Shown: positions 1 to 6,692 of the stretch, piece after piece
How positions within the stretch are numbered: position 1 is the first letter of the stretch
How the letters are laid out: every line of letters begins with the position of its first letter
Origin: an uncultured Eubacteriales bacterium
Lineage (GTDB): Bacteria > Bacillota > Clostridia > Lachnospirales > Anaerotignaceae
Assembly (NCBI GenBank): GCA_900546215.1
Contig: URCD01000036.1
Coordinates: 1-20,181, forward strand
Direction of reading: 5' to 3'
Length of the DNA: 20,181 nucleotides
The notes under the pieces: generated by a model
Seen by the model: the letters and a program-made list of their open reading frames with translations, nothing else
Told to the model about the DNA's origin: nothing
Database searches by the model: none
Made by a program: the position numbers and the translations under genes

Positions 1-144
1 TCTATGAGCCATTTCGTTTGTGTCTCTTCTGGGATATACATTGTACAGCAGCATTTCTATTAATTCGTGCTTTTGAAATCCTGCTCCGCCAAATTCCTGA
101 AACCGCTGTCTCATTCTGTCTCTATGTCCGTCATGCGTCCCCAT
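1..144 (-). CDS. radC: RadC family DNA repair/JAB-domain protein, N-terminal fragment
   Basis: Only the first 48 codons are in the window; the gene runs off the left edge. The product begins MGTHDGHRDRMRQRF and continues with FQKHELIEMLLY and PRRDTNEMAHR, matching the N-terminal helix-hairpin-helix (UPF0758) region of RadC, where GHRxRLRxRF, HELLELLL and PRKDTNxIAH are typical. The metal-binding JAB domain (HNHPSGDxxPS) would lie outside the window. The ATG at 144-142 follows a GAGGG box about seven bases upstream. The stop of the restored DUF402 reading frame (155-157) lies only 10 bases before it, so radC looks like the distal gene of the folC operon. RadC proteins were once linked to DNA repair, but their molecular role is unsettled. 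In many clostridia radC leads into mreBCD, which cannot be seen here. Confidence 0.85.
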   Translation of the reverse strand, partial: MGTHDGHRDRMRQRFQEFGGAGFQKHELIEMLLYNVYPRRDTNEMAHR

Positions 145-154
145 ATTTTACCCT

Positions 155-624
155 CTAGCTAAAATATTTTTCAGTCATTTCTTTCCATTTTCCACTGTAT
201 ACTATCTGAAGCAGCTTATCAAGCTTTAAAAGCAGCCCATAACCGTTTCAACATTGATAAGTCTGTTTGCATATGCCTCTGTGACCTCGCCTAAATCCAC
301 TACCTCTACCATTCCGTCAGGATATATTTTTACGTCTGCAAGCAGGTCTGTAAATACCCATGTGTTTTTATCCTTATAGTAATCACTGTGTATAATATCG
401 CAGTAATAATAGACAAGCTCTCCGTCATCCTTCATAAACTTGCTTATTTTATATCCTTCTTTCAAAAATGTGCAGGATATTCCCTTTGAAAAGTCTTTTT
501 TAGGTTTAAATGTATCCCATCTTGTCACTATTAAATCATCTGTTGCAAGCAGAATTTCATCCTTGCCAAGTGATTTGATTTCAAGTGGTATATAACGCTT
601 TCTGAATAATAAAGGCTTATCCAT
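155..624 (-). pseudogene. DUF402 family protein with a frameshifted C-terminus
   Basis: The main frame starts at the ATG at 624 (MDKPLLFRKRYIPLE), which has a GGTGA box seven bases upstream, and stops at 226-228 after 132 residues. A longer in-frame start at 678 overlaps the preceding gene and has no good binding site. The body matches DUF402: VTRWDTFKPKKDFSKG, a YCDII motif, FTDLLADV and YPDGMVEVVDLGEV, with the acidic residues that bind metal in nucleotide phosphatases of this fold (known from the family). Near 235 the -1 frame continues with LLLKLDKLLQIVYSGKW and ends at TAG 155-157, ten bases before radC. Related proteins normally carry this KLDKLLQxxYSG helix. I infer a one-base deletion, or a sequencing error, close to 235-237; undisturbed the protein would be about 156 residues. 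The truncated protein keeps the core barrel and could still work. Its cellular substrate is unknown. Confidence 0.7.
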
Positions 625-637
625 TTTAATCACCATT

Positions 638-2059
638 TTAGTTTGTACCATCGGTCTGACTTGAATTTTGGTCAGCACCTACAGAAGCATTCAGAGTATT
701 TAGACTGTTTTGAGCGTTTGTGGCTTGAGAAGATCCGGGGAAATCATTTACAACCTTCTGGAAATATGAAATAGCAGTGGCAGTTTCACCCTTAGCCTCA
801 GCGGTCTTTCCAAGATAATAAATAACGTCTCCTTCATAGTCCTCATCGTTTATAAGGTCAAGACAGTCATTAAGCGCAGTTTCCGCATTATCATAGCTTC
901 CGGAAAGGTAATACATCTTTCCTTCGCTGTAAAGGTCTGCCGCAGCTGTGGCAAAGGTCTGCTCTCTTACCTTGTCATAAATTGCTATATCCTCGTCTGA
1001 CATATCGCTGATGTCTATATCCTTGATAAGCAGGGCTGCTTCCTTATATTCTCCATTTGCAAGAAGAGCATAGGCTTTATTAACGTTTCCCACCTTTGTC
1101 TGAAGCGTTACTGATTCCTTGTATTTCTCAATCTCAGTTTTCAGCTCAGTATTTTCGGCTACTACATCGTCATAGCTTGCAGTGCCGTTCCCGCCGTTAT
1201 AGGACTCGTAATTTTCCAGTGTTGTTTTAAGGTCATTTATAGTTTTGCTTCTGCTTTCCAGCATAGTCGGAAAAACAAGTGCGAAAAGAACAGCCGCCGT
1301 ACAAATAACTCCGCCGGCAAAGGAAATAACCTCCTGCTTCCCTATAATGCCTTTGCTGCTCTCTTTATATGCCATACGCCTTTTGCGTCTTGTTTTAGCA
1401 TCATCGTCGCCTTTTATATCGGGAATATCCACACCAGCGGCAACTTTGCTTACCGGCGTAATCTCCTGCATATATCTAAGAGCCGTTGGATTTTTTTTAT
1501 CAAGATAAAGTACTCTTTTCACAAATGGCTCCGCAGCAGTATTGTTTCCGCTTGCCATGTTGCAAAGCGCCGCAAGGTTATAAGCATCAACAAGCTTTGG
1601 ATTATAAGCTATTGCCTTTTTTAGCTGAATTAAAGCTAAATCCTCGCTGTGCTGCCCCATATATTGTATCGCCAAATTATACAGCCGCAGCGCATCGTTC
1701 ATTTTCTCAAGTTCTCTGGCGTTTTTTTGCAGTTTTTCCAAATATTCACCAGCAGTTTTATCCTGTTTATCAAGATTTGAGCTCATAACCCATTCTCTGA
1801 GGGCATCAGCAACAAGTCCTTTTTCAAAGTAAACCAGACCGAGCAGATTTCTTGCCTTCGTATTAAATTTATTTACCATAACGCTCTTTTTAAGACTGTC
1901 TATTGCTCCCGTCAAATCCCTGTCATTGGCGCATTTGAGTCCCGCATTATACAGCCTGTCTGAAATAGCTCTGGTTTTATTATATAATACAATATCAGTA
2001 CCGCAGTCCGGACAAACATTGCCGCTTTTAAATATGTAGCCGCAAACTGGACATTTCAC
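638..2059 (-). CDS. Zinc-ribbon, TPR and coiled-coil membrane protein
   Basis: This 473-residue protein has a recognisable layout but no family name I can give. An N-terminal zinc ribbon has Cys3, Cys6, Cys16 and Cys19 (CPVC...CPDC). Tetratricopeptide-like helices follow at about 35-200, including the YNAGLKCANDRDLTGAI and LGLVYFEKG repeats. A basic linker (KTRRKRR, about 222-228) precedes one membrane segment at about 244-267. After it come a coiled coil (about 270-320) and a second TPR block (about 325-455) containing YYLSGSYDNAETAL and GDVIYYLGKTAEAKG. The basic side suggests that the ribbon and first TPR block are cytoplasmic and the second block is outside (inference). The start is GTG at 2059, with GGAG nine bases upstream inside the end of the small gene before it. 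The stop is 13 bases before the DUF402 start. It is probably a scaffold or partner-binding protein. Confidence 0.8.
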   Translation of the reverse strand: MKCPVCGYIFKSGNVCPDCGTDIVLYNKTRAISDRLYNAGLKCANDRDLTGAIDSLKKSVMVNKFNTKARNLLGLVYFEKGLVADALREWVMSSNLDKQDKTAGEYLEKLQKNARELEKMNDALRLYNLAIQYMGQHSEDLALIQLKKAIAYNPKLVDAYNLAALCNMASGNNTAAEPFVKRVLYLDKKNPTALRYMQEITPVSKVAAGVDIPDIKGDDDAKTRRKRRMAYKESSKGIIGKQEVISFAGGVICTAAVLFALVFPTMLESRSKTINDLKTTLENYESYNGGNGTASYDDVVAENTELKTEIEKYKESVTLQTKVGNVNKAYALLANGEYKEAALLIKDIDISDMSDEDIAIYDKVREQTFATAAADLYSEGKMYYLSGSYDNAETALNDCLDLINDEDYEGDVIYYLGKTAEAKGETATAISYFQKVVNDFPGSSQATNAQNSLNTLNASVGADQNSSQTDGTN

Positions 2060-2065
2060 GGTAAT

Positions 2066-2215
2066 CTACTCCTTTACTTCTTTACTTTTATTATTTACAA
2101 GGTACTGCATAAGTTCAAATATATCCCTAAAATCAGCAGAATAAATCGAATCCTCCATATCCTCTATCAATATGGCAGGTTCATATTTCTTAAGTTCGTC
2201 TTTATAACTGAACAA
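2066..2215 (-). CDS. Small 49-residue protein between folC and the TPR gene
   Basis: A TTG at 2215-2213 opens a 49-codon frame ending at TAG 2066-2068. GGGAGGAA sits at ideal spacing (about 6-8 bases) before the TTG, inside the last codons of folC, and the frame overlaps the folC stop by 14 bases. The next gene starts six bases after its stop, and that gene's GGAG is formed by its last codons. The product begins MFSYKDELKKYEPAIL and has acidic, hydrophobic, probably helical content (IEDMEDSIYSADF, DIFELMQYLV) and a lysine-rich tail; it has no membrane segment and no cysteine. Spacing, overlaps at both ends and the ribosome binding site make it a genuine operon member. Function unknown; a small partner of the TPR protein is one possibility (inference). 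Confidence 0.7.
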   Translation of the reverse strand: MFSYKDELKKYEPAILIEDMEDSIYSADFRDIFELMQYLVNNKSKEVKE

Positions 2216-3512
2216 TTTTATTTCCTCCCACAATAATCTGGCGCAGCCTTCCTATAAGATAAAGCGAGCCAGCACATATAAGCACATCATCTTTACCCGT
2301 CAAATCAAGCGCAAAGCTGTATGCCTCTTCTATGTTCTCAAAACCGTATACGTTATCGCAGTATTTTTCCACTGTTTTTTTAAATCCTTCAACTGACAAA
2401 GCCCTGCTGCTGTCCGGCTGAGTAATAACAGTCGTTTCAGCAAGCGGAACAATTTGGGCGGCCATTTTTTCATAATCCTTGTCACCAAGAACACCCATCA
2501 AAAGCACTATTCTTTTATCAGAAAAGTATTTTTTAATGGATTTAACAAGCATATTAATTCCGTCCGCATTATGCGCCCCATCGATTATGACCATAGGTTC
2601 TTTTTTGCATATCTCCATCCTGCCATTCCATTTTACGTTTTTAATTCCATTCAAAATATTCTCGTCGCTAAGGATAACTCCCTCTTTTTTAAGCGCATAG
2701 GCGGCTAAAAGAGCAGTTTCACAGTTTTTTATCTGATATTCTCCAACCAATGGAAGAACGATGTTGTCATACTCATATAAATCATTTTTTACGGACATAA
2801 CAGTACCGTTTATATCCTGCTTTTTAATTTCTGTTGTCCCATTGTTTAAATAATAGAGCTGCGAATGTCTTTCATCACACAATCCTTTTATTACGTTATA
2901 TACCTTTAAATCCTGTCTGTAAAGCACAGTCGGACGTCCTTCTTTAATTATACCGCCCTTCTCAAAAGCTATGCTCTCAATCGTATTTCCGAGGTATTCC
3001 ATATGGTCAAAGCTGATAGAGGTAATAACGCTGAGCAAAGGCGACTTTATTACGTTTGTTGCGTCAAAGCGACCTCCCAAGCCAACCTCAATAACCGCAT
3101 AATCCACATTATTATCTGCAAAATATAAAAATGCCAATGCAGTAAGCTGTTCAAAAACAGTCGGCCTTCCTATAGGCTCCTTATCCATATTATCGGCACA
3201 CTCTTTAACGATATACATATATTTTACAAAATCACTGTCAGATATTTCAACATTGTTTATAACATATCTTTCATTATATTTTTCCAAATGCGGTGACGTA
3301 TAAAGTCCGGTTTTATAACCCGCTGAAATAAGCATCTGGCTAATCATGGATGAAACAGATCCTTTTCCGTTTGTTCCGGCTACATGTACAGCCTTAAGCT
3401 TGTCCTGAGGCCTCCCGAGTCTTTCAAGTATTTCATTTATTCTTCCAAGGTCCAGCTTTGAACCTAGTCCGCTTAGTTTTTCTATATAATCTAATGTGTT
3501 GCTGTAATCCAA
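2202..3512 (-). CDS. folC: Folylpolyglutamate synthase / dihydrofolate synthase
   Basis: FolC is a cytoplasmic Mur-ligase-type enzyme that adds glutamate to folates using ATP; many bacterial forms also make dihydrofolate from dihydropteroate. The ATP-binding loop AGTNGKGSV is at residues 45-53, followed by the substrate motif YTSPHL (71-76) with NERYVIN. Further family motifs are FEQLTALAF, VIEVGLGGRFDATNVI, SFDHMEYLGNT and, in the C-terminal domain, GRMEI and IIDGAHNADG. I chose the TTG at 3512 because CGGAGGAA lies six bases upstream; a TTG at 3533 is in frame but would put this box inside the gene. That gives 436 residues, normal for the family. It is the first gene of the operon that runs through the small gene, the TPR protein and DUF402 to radC. 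Confidence 0.95.
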   Translation of the reverse strand: MDYSNTLDYIEKLSGLGSKLDLGRINEILERLGRPQDKLKAVHVAGTNGKGSVSSMISQMLISAGYKTGLYTSPHLEKYNERYVINNVEISDSDFVKYMYIVKECADNMDKEPIGRPTVFEQLTALAFLYFADNNVDYAVIEVGLGGRFDATNVIKSPLLSVITSISFDHMEYLGNTIESIAFEKGGIIKEGRPTVLYRQDLKVYNVIKGLCDERHSQLYYLNNGTTEIKKQDINGTVMSVKNDLYEYDNIVLPLVGEYQIKNCETALLAAYALKKEGVILSDENILNGIKNVKWNGRMEICKKEPMVIIDGAHNADGINMLVKSIKKYFSDKRIVLLMGVLGDKDYEKMAAQIVPLAETTVITQPDSSRALSVEGFKKTVEKYCDNVYGFENIEEAYSFALDLTGKDDVLICAGSLYLIGRLRQIIVGGNKIVQL

Positions 3513-3557
3513 TTCAGTTTCCTCCGAAGACAAATTTATACTGTCAGCTATACAGAT

Positions 3558-3587
3558 ATTATTAAGTAAATGGCCTCAAATAGCCAA
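3558..3587 (-). promoter_or_regulatory. Possible promoter of the folC operon
   Basis: TTGGCT (3582-3587) and AATAAT (3558-3563) are separated by 18 bases, with 4/6 and 5/6 matches to the sigma-A consensus, about 45 bases upstream of the folC TTG. The region is AT-rich, so chance matches are easy. It is the best candidate I found in the gap before folC. Confidence 0.35.
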
Positions 3588-3643
3588 TATTCTAATATAT
3601 AGTAACAGTTTTACTTTTTTTAATCAATATGTTTACATATTTT

Positions 3644-4552
3644 TTAGTCAAAAAGCGATATTTGACTGTATTCAGGGCCGCTTATCTCCTTAAGCCTGGT
3701 TTTCATAGGCCTTGTGTAGCTGCTTGATATGCCGTACTCTTTCATAAGGGGTCTTATCATTTTAAGCAGTTCCATTTTATACTCTTTTCCTGCCCATCCT
3801 GTTTTATACATACTGCATAGCGCATTATAATATTGCGGGTATTCTTCTCTGACAAATGACAAAAAAACATTTTTAGTCTCGCCTCTAAGATTTAAGGTCT
3901 CAGTTATGGCGTAATCAACACCAGCCTCTTTGCCACGGGCAAAAAGGCCTTCTAAATTTCTTTTTGTATCTGTTATATAAGGTATAATTGGCATTATGTG
4001 AAGACCTGTTGAGGCCTTTGTTTCTCTAAATGCCTCAAGCATTTTAAAACGCCTTTCAGAGGATACTCCTCCGGGCTCTATTTTACGTCTTATATCCTCG
4101 TCTATACATGTGATTGTTGAAGCAACGTTTACGTAGGTTATATCAGAGAGCTGTTCAATAAGGTCGAAATCCCTTAAAATCAAATCTGATTTGGTCGATA
4201 TAATACAAGGGTTTTTATATTTGATAAGAACCTTCCAGATTTCCGGCATAATTTTATATTTTTCCTCAGCCGGCTGATAGCTGTCGGTAACGCCGCCTAA
4301 ATTCACGGCCTCATCTTTCCAGCTTTTAGACCGAAGCAGTTTTTCCAACTGTTCCACTATATTTATTTTAACATATATTTCATTAAAAAAGTCATGCGAT
4401 TCCATATATTTATGTGTATACATTGCAAAACAGTATTTACAGCCATGCTCACATCCACGGTACACGTTTAAATCCCATCTGTATGGAAAGCCGCCCTTTA
4501 CTTTGTTGCAGGCGTTTACGCATGTTATTTCTTTAAAAACGTAATTTGGCAT
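3644..4552 (-). CDS. SPL family radical SAM protein
   Basis: This 302-residue protein has the iron-sulfur motif RGCEHGCKYC, a Cx3Cx2C with Cys34, Cys38 and Cys41, which binds the 4Fe-4S cluster used to cleave S-adenosylmethionine. Other segments (WDLNVYRGC, NLGGVTDSYQPAE, ISTKSDLILRD, RRKIEPGGVSS, HIMPIIPYITD) match the spore-photolyase-like (SPL) / Rv2578c-type group of radical SAM proteins in clostridia. It is not classical SplB, which repairs spore photoproduct and has a different C-terminus, so the substrate is unknown; nucleic-acid repair is only a suggestion from the family name. The ATG at 4552 has AGGTG six bases upstream; upstream in-frame starts at 4591 and 4558 are less well placed. 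The gene appears to be transcribed alone, with its own promoter and a terminator just upstream. Confidence 0.85.
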   Translation of the reverse strand: MPNYVFKEITCVNACNKVKGGFPYRWDLNVYRGCEHGCKYCFAMYTHKYMESHDFFNEIYVKINIVEQLEKLLRSKSWKDEAVNLGGVTDSYQPAEEKYKIMPEIWKVLIKYKNPCIISTKSDLILRDFDLIEQLSDITYVNVASTITCIDEDIRRKIEPGGVSSERRFKMLEAFRETKASTGLHIMPIIPYITDTKRNLEGLFARGKEAGVDYAITETLNLRGETKNVFLSFVREEYPQYYNALCSMYKTGWAGKEYKMELLKMIRPLMKEYGISSSYTRPMKTRLKEISGPEYSQISLFD

Positions 4553-4569
4553 AATCATCACCTGAATAA

Positions 4570-4598
4570 AGTATAACACATAAGTCAGCATAAGTAAA
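4570..4598 (-). promoter_or_regulatory. Promoter of the radical SAM gene
   Basis: TTTACT (4593-4598) and TATACT (4570-4575) are separated by 17 bases. The transcript would start near 4563, leaving a leader of about 11 bases that contains the ribosome binding site. The -35 box overlaps the end of the terminator of the upstream gene. Confidence 0.5.
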
Positions 4599-4628
4599 AA
4601 GACGCGGTTAAAATATCCGCGTCTTTTT
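4596..4628 (-). terminator. Rho-independent terminator after the SLH protein gene
   Basis: A perfect 12-bp stem, AAAAAGACGCGG (4596-4607) paired with CCGCGTCTTTTT (4617-4628), with a nine-base loop. On the minus strand the stem ends in a run of five T just after the stop codon at 4632. The sequence is symmetrical and could stop transcription from either side. Confidence 0.9.
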
Positions 4629-4631
4629 GGA

Positions 4632-6542
4632 TTATAATACTATAGCCCCTGCTACATATCCCCTTGTTGCGTTAGGTGAAGCCCCCGTATACGGAGCAGG
4701 CGTCATGCCTTTGTATTTAACCATCATTATCTCAAACTGCTCAATAGTCACAAAATCGTCAGGTCCAAAGGTTGTCTCATCATATCCTAAAATAATGCCC
4801 TGCTCATAAGCCCAAGCCACGGCCCTTGCGTAATACTTGTCGGCTGTCACATCAAGAAAAGGACTTATACCGTCAGACTCCGGCTTTCCGGCAACATTCC
4901 ACAGTATCTGTGCTGCCATGCCCCTTGTAAGAGTTCCATTTGGAGCAAAAATACCGTTTCCTATGCCTTCCATCCAGCCGTTTTCGTAAACCTTTATTAT
5001 AGCGTCATAGTTAGGCGTATCCTTATTGACGTCAGAAAACGGTCCATTCTCCTGATTTGTATCAGCAGGCTCTTCAGCAGGCTGCTCCTTATTTCCGCCT
5101 TTCTTTTCCTCAAGAGAGTGGCTGCTTCCTCCTGACTTTTTCTCATCTTCCTTTACTGCTATTATATTTACCTCATTCAAACCATTTGAAAAATCCGTTG
5201 CCAATTTACCGTCGTCATTTTTGGCAATGAATGACGTCCAGCTATAGGTTTTCCCATTGTTTTCATACCAATCCGAGGCCGATATTTTTCCTCCGCTTTC
5301 CTCGGTATAGTCCTTATTCAAGGTGATTTTTGCCTCCGGTTCGTTATCTCCGTCGGCCTTCTGGTATCTCACAGCTATTGCAGGATAACCCGCACCGCCC
5401 TTGGCGTATACCTCGCCGTCAACCTCCATTTGCTTTAAACTCCATATAGCTATATCGTTTGTTGATACCGAGTTAATCTTAGAATCGCTTAACGTCATAC
5501 TGCCGACAGACTGCAGCGCCCTGTAGTATCCTTTTGCCTTGATTTCAGAACCGTTTTCTATTTTCATATCATTTTCAGTATATATAGCTGTACCTGTATC
5601 GCAGGTCGCAAAAACCTTACTTTTATTTACAGAAATTTCCCCCATTGCATATAAAGCAGGCCAACTACTTTCTAGTATTAATTTGCTGCCATCTTTAATG
5701 GATATAACCCCATCGCTATATATTGCGTTTGAGTCGTTCTTATCGACATCTATACTAATATCGCTATTTATGATTTTTAAATCTTTTCCGTCCATTATAC
5801 CTAATGGAGTTGTAGTATAATCGTATTCGTCAGTAAAGCTGTCTCTAAAGCAGTTAATTTCAATTTTACTGTCAGAAATAACAGAACTGTCGCCATCTCC
5901 AATTGAAATTCCTATTACTGCCCCTGAAATCTTTAAACTGCTGTTATCAATATTAATTTCACTGTCTGGTAAATTTATTCCAGTACAAAAATCGTCTATT
6001 GATATATCGCAATCCAATAATTCTAAGTGTCCCTGAGTTAAAATCCCATTCGACTTTTGTTTATATTCGGCAAGCCCTATTGATATTTGGGCATCCTTAA
6101 TTTTTATATCCTTACTGGTTCCAATACCGCCGATAGAATAGTTTTTCGGGTCACCATCTAAATTTATTTCAAGTTCCCCACTGCCGCTTATATTTATTTT
6201 ACCGGAAGAAGATATTCCGTAATTTATAGCTTCATTTTTAGATATGATTGCATTTTTTCCAGTTAGCATAATGTTTAAGGCACCATCTCTATAATCGTAT
6301 ATACCGGTATAATTTTTCGCTGTATCGATAGTAGCGTTATCCAGTGTCAGCGTGTTTGTATCTTCATCATATACCGCTGTTCCTTCCCCACATTCAACCG
6401 TTTTGTCATCATCCACTAAAATGTTCACGCCGTTTACCCACAATTCCTCCGGTTCATCGGCAAACGCTGTAAACGAACATACTCCCAGCGTCATACTAAA
6501 CGCCAGAGCCATCGAAACGGCCTTCATACTATGTACCTTCAT
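4632..6542 (-). CDS. Secreted SLH-domain surface protein with a repetitive beta-rich region
   Basis: This 636-residue protein has a signal peptide (MKAVSMALAFSMTLGVCSF, likely cut at AFA before DEPEE). Residues about 35-430 are repeated short beta-type units such as GSGELEINLDG, IKIKDAQISIG, SEINIDNSSLKISG and DLKIINSDISIDV, the pattern of a beta-helix or stacked beta-solenoid. A charged linker with EKKGGNKEQPAEEP precedes two SLH repeats: FSDVNKDTPNYDAI...FAPNGTLTRGMAAQIL (about 500-551) and FLDVTADKYYARAVAW...FGPDDFVTIEQF (about 560-612). SLH repeats anchor proteins to cell-wall secondary polymers. The final 24 residues, with PNATRGYVAGAIVL, look like only the end of a third repeat. I chose the ATG at 6542, ten bases after GGGG; a TTG at 6551 and an ATG at 6527 are alternatives. 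Ligand unknown. The poly-G tract in its promoter suggests variable expression. Confidence 0.85.
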   Translation of the reverse strand: MKVHSMKAVSMALAFSMTLGVCSFTAFADEPEELWVNGVNILVDDDKTVECGEGTAVYDEDTNTLTLDNATIDTAKNYTGIYDYRDGALNIMLTGKNAIISKNEAINYGISSSGKINISGSGELEINLDGDPKNYSIGGIGTSKDIKIKDAQISIGLAEYKQKSNGILTQGHLELLDCDISIDDFCTGINLPDSEINIDNSSLKISGAVIGISIGDGDSSVISDSKIEINCFRDSFTDEYDYTTTPLGIMDGKDLKIINSDISIDVDKNDSNAIYSDGVISIKDGSKLILESSWPALYAMGEISVNKSKVFATCDTGTAIYTENDMKIENGSEIKAKGYYRALQSVGSMTLSDSKINSVSTNDIAIWSLKQMEVDGEVYAKGGAGYPAIAVRYQKADGDNEPEAKITLNKDYTEESGGKISASDWYENNGKTYSWTSFIAKNDDGKLATDFSNGLNEVNIIAVKEDEKKSGGSSHSLEEKKGGNKEQPAEEPADTNQENGPFSDVNKDTPNYDAIIKVYENGWMEGIGNGIFAPNGTLTRGMAAQILWNVAGKPESDGISPFLDVTADKYYARAVAWAYEQGIILGYDETTFGPDDFVTIEQFEIMMVKYKGMTPAPYTGASPNATRGYVAGAIVL

Positions 6543-6579
6543 TTCCTTCAACCCCTTTTAATTTACTTATTTAATTTCC

Positions 6580-6606
6580 ATTATACCCCCCCCCGGATAA
6601 AATCAA
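6580..6606 (-). promoter_or_regulatory. Promoter of the SLH gene with a G9 tract in the spacer
   Basis: A perfect TATAAT (6580-6585) and TTGATT (6601-6606) lie 15 bases apart, and nine of the spacer bases are consecutive G on the transcribed sense strand (6586-6594). The -10 box is about 37 bases before the ATG at 6542. A 15-base spacer is shorter than the usual 17, so gain or loss of G by slippage would change promoter strength. Confidence 0.7.
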
Positions 6607-6646
6607 GGTTTTTACCGATTTAAGCCATTTTTCTGTAATTTCGCAC

Positions 6647-6676
6647 AAAAAAACGGCCTTGCTTTCGCAAGGTCGT
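6647..6676 (-). terminator. Terminator after the lactate-racemase-domain gene
   Basis: On the minus strand ACGACCTTGC, a GAAA tetraloop and GCAAGGCCGT form a ten-position stem with one A-C mismatch (6653-6676), followed by a run of seven T. It starts 17 bases after the stop codon at 6693. Confidence 0.92.
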
Positions 6677-6692
6677 TTATACTTAATTATTA

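Noticed and set aside
226..240. Programmed -1 frameshifting in the DUF402 gene
   Set aside because: CTTTTAA is not a canonical X-XXY-YYZ heptamer in the zero frame, and I saw no following pseudoknot; a deletion or sequence error is simpler.
1245..1788. Open frames on the plus strand opposite the TPR gene
   Set aside because: No recognisable protein features and no ribosome binding site; the minus-strand gene with clear domains explains the region.
3628..3645. AATATG-TTTA-CATATT hairpin after the radical SAM gene as a terminator
   Set aside because: On the minus strand it is not followed by a T run and the stem is all weak pairs; the T run is on the plus strand, where no gene ends.
5539..5820. 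Plus-strand frame opposite the SLH protein
   Set aside because: Shadow of the repetitive beta-rich gene on the minus strand; no start signal or family resemblance.
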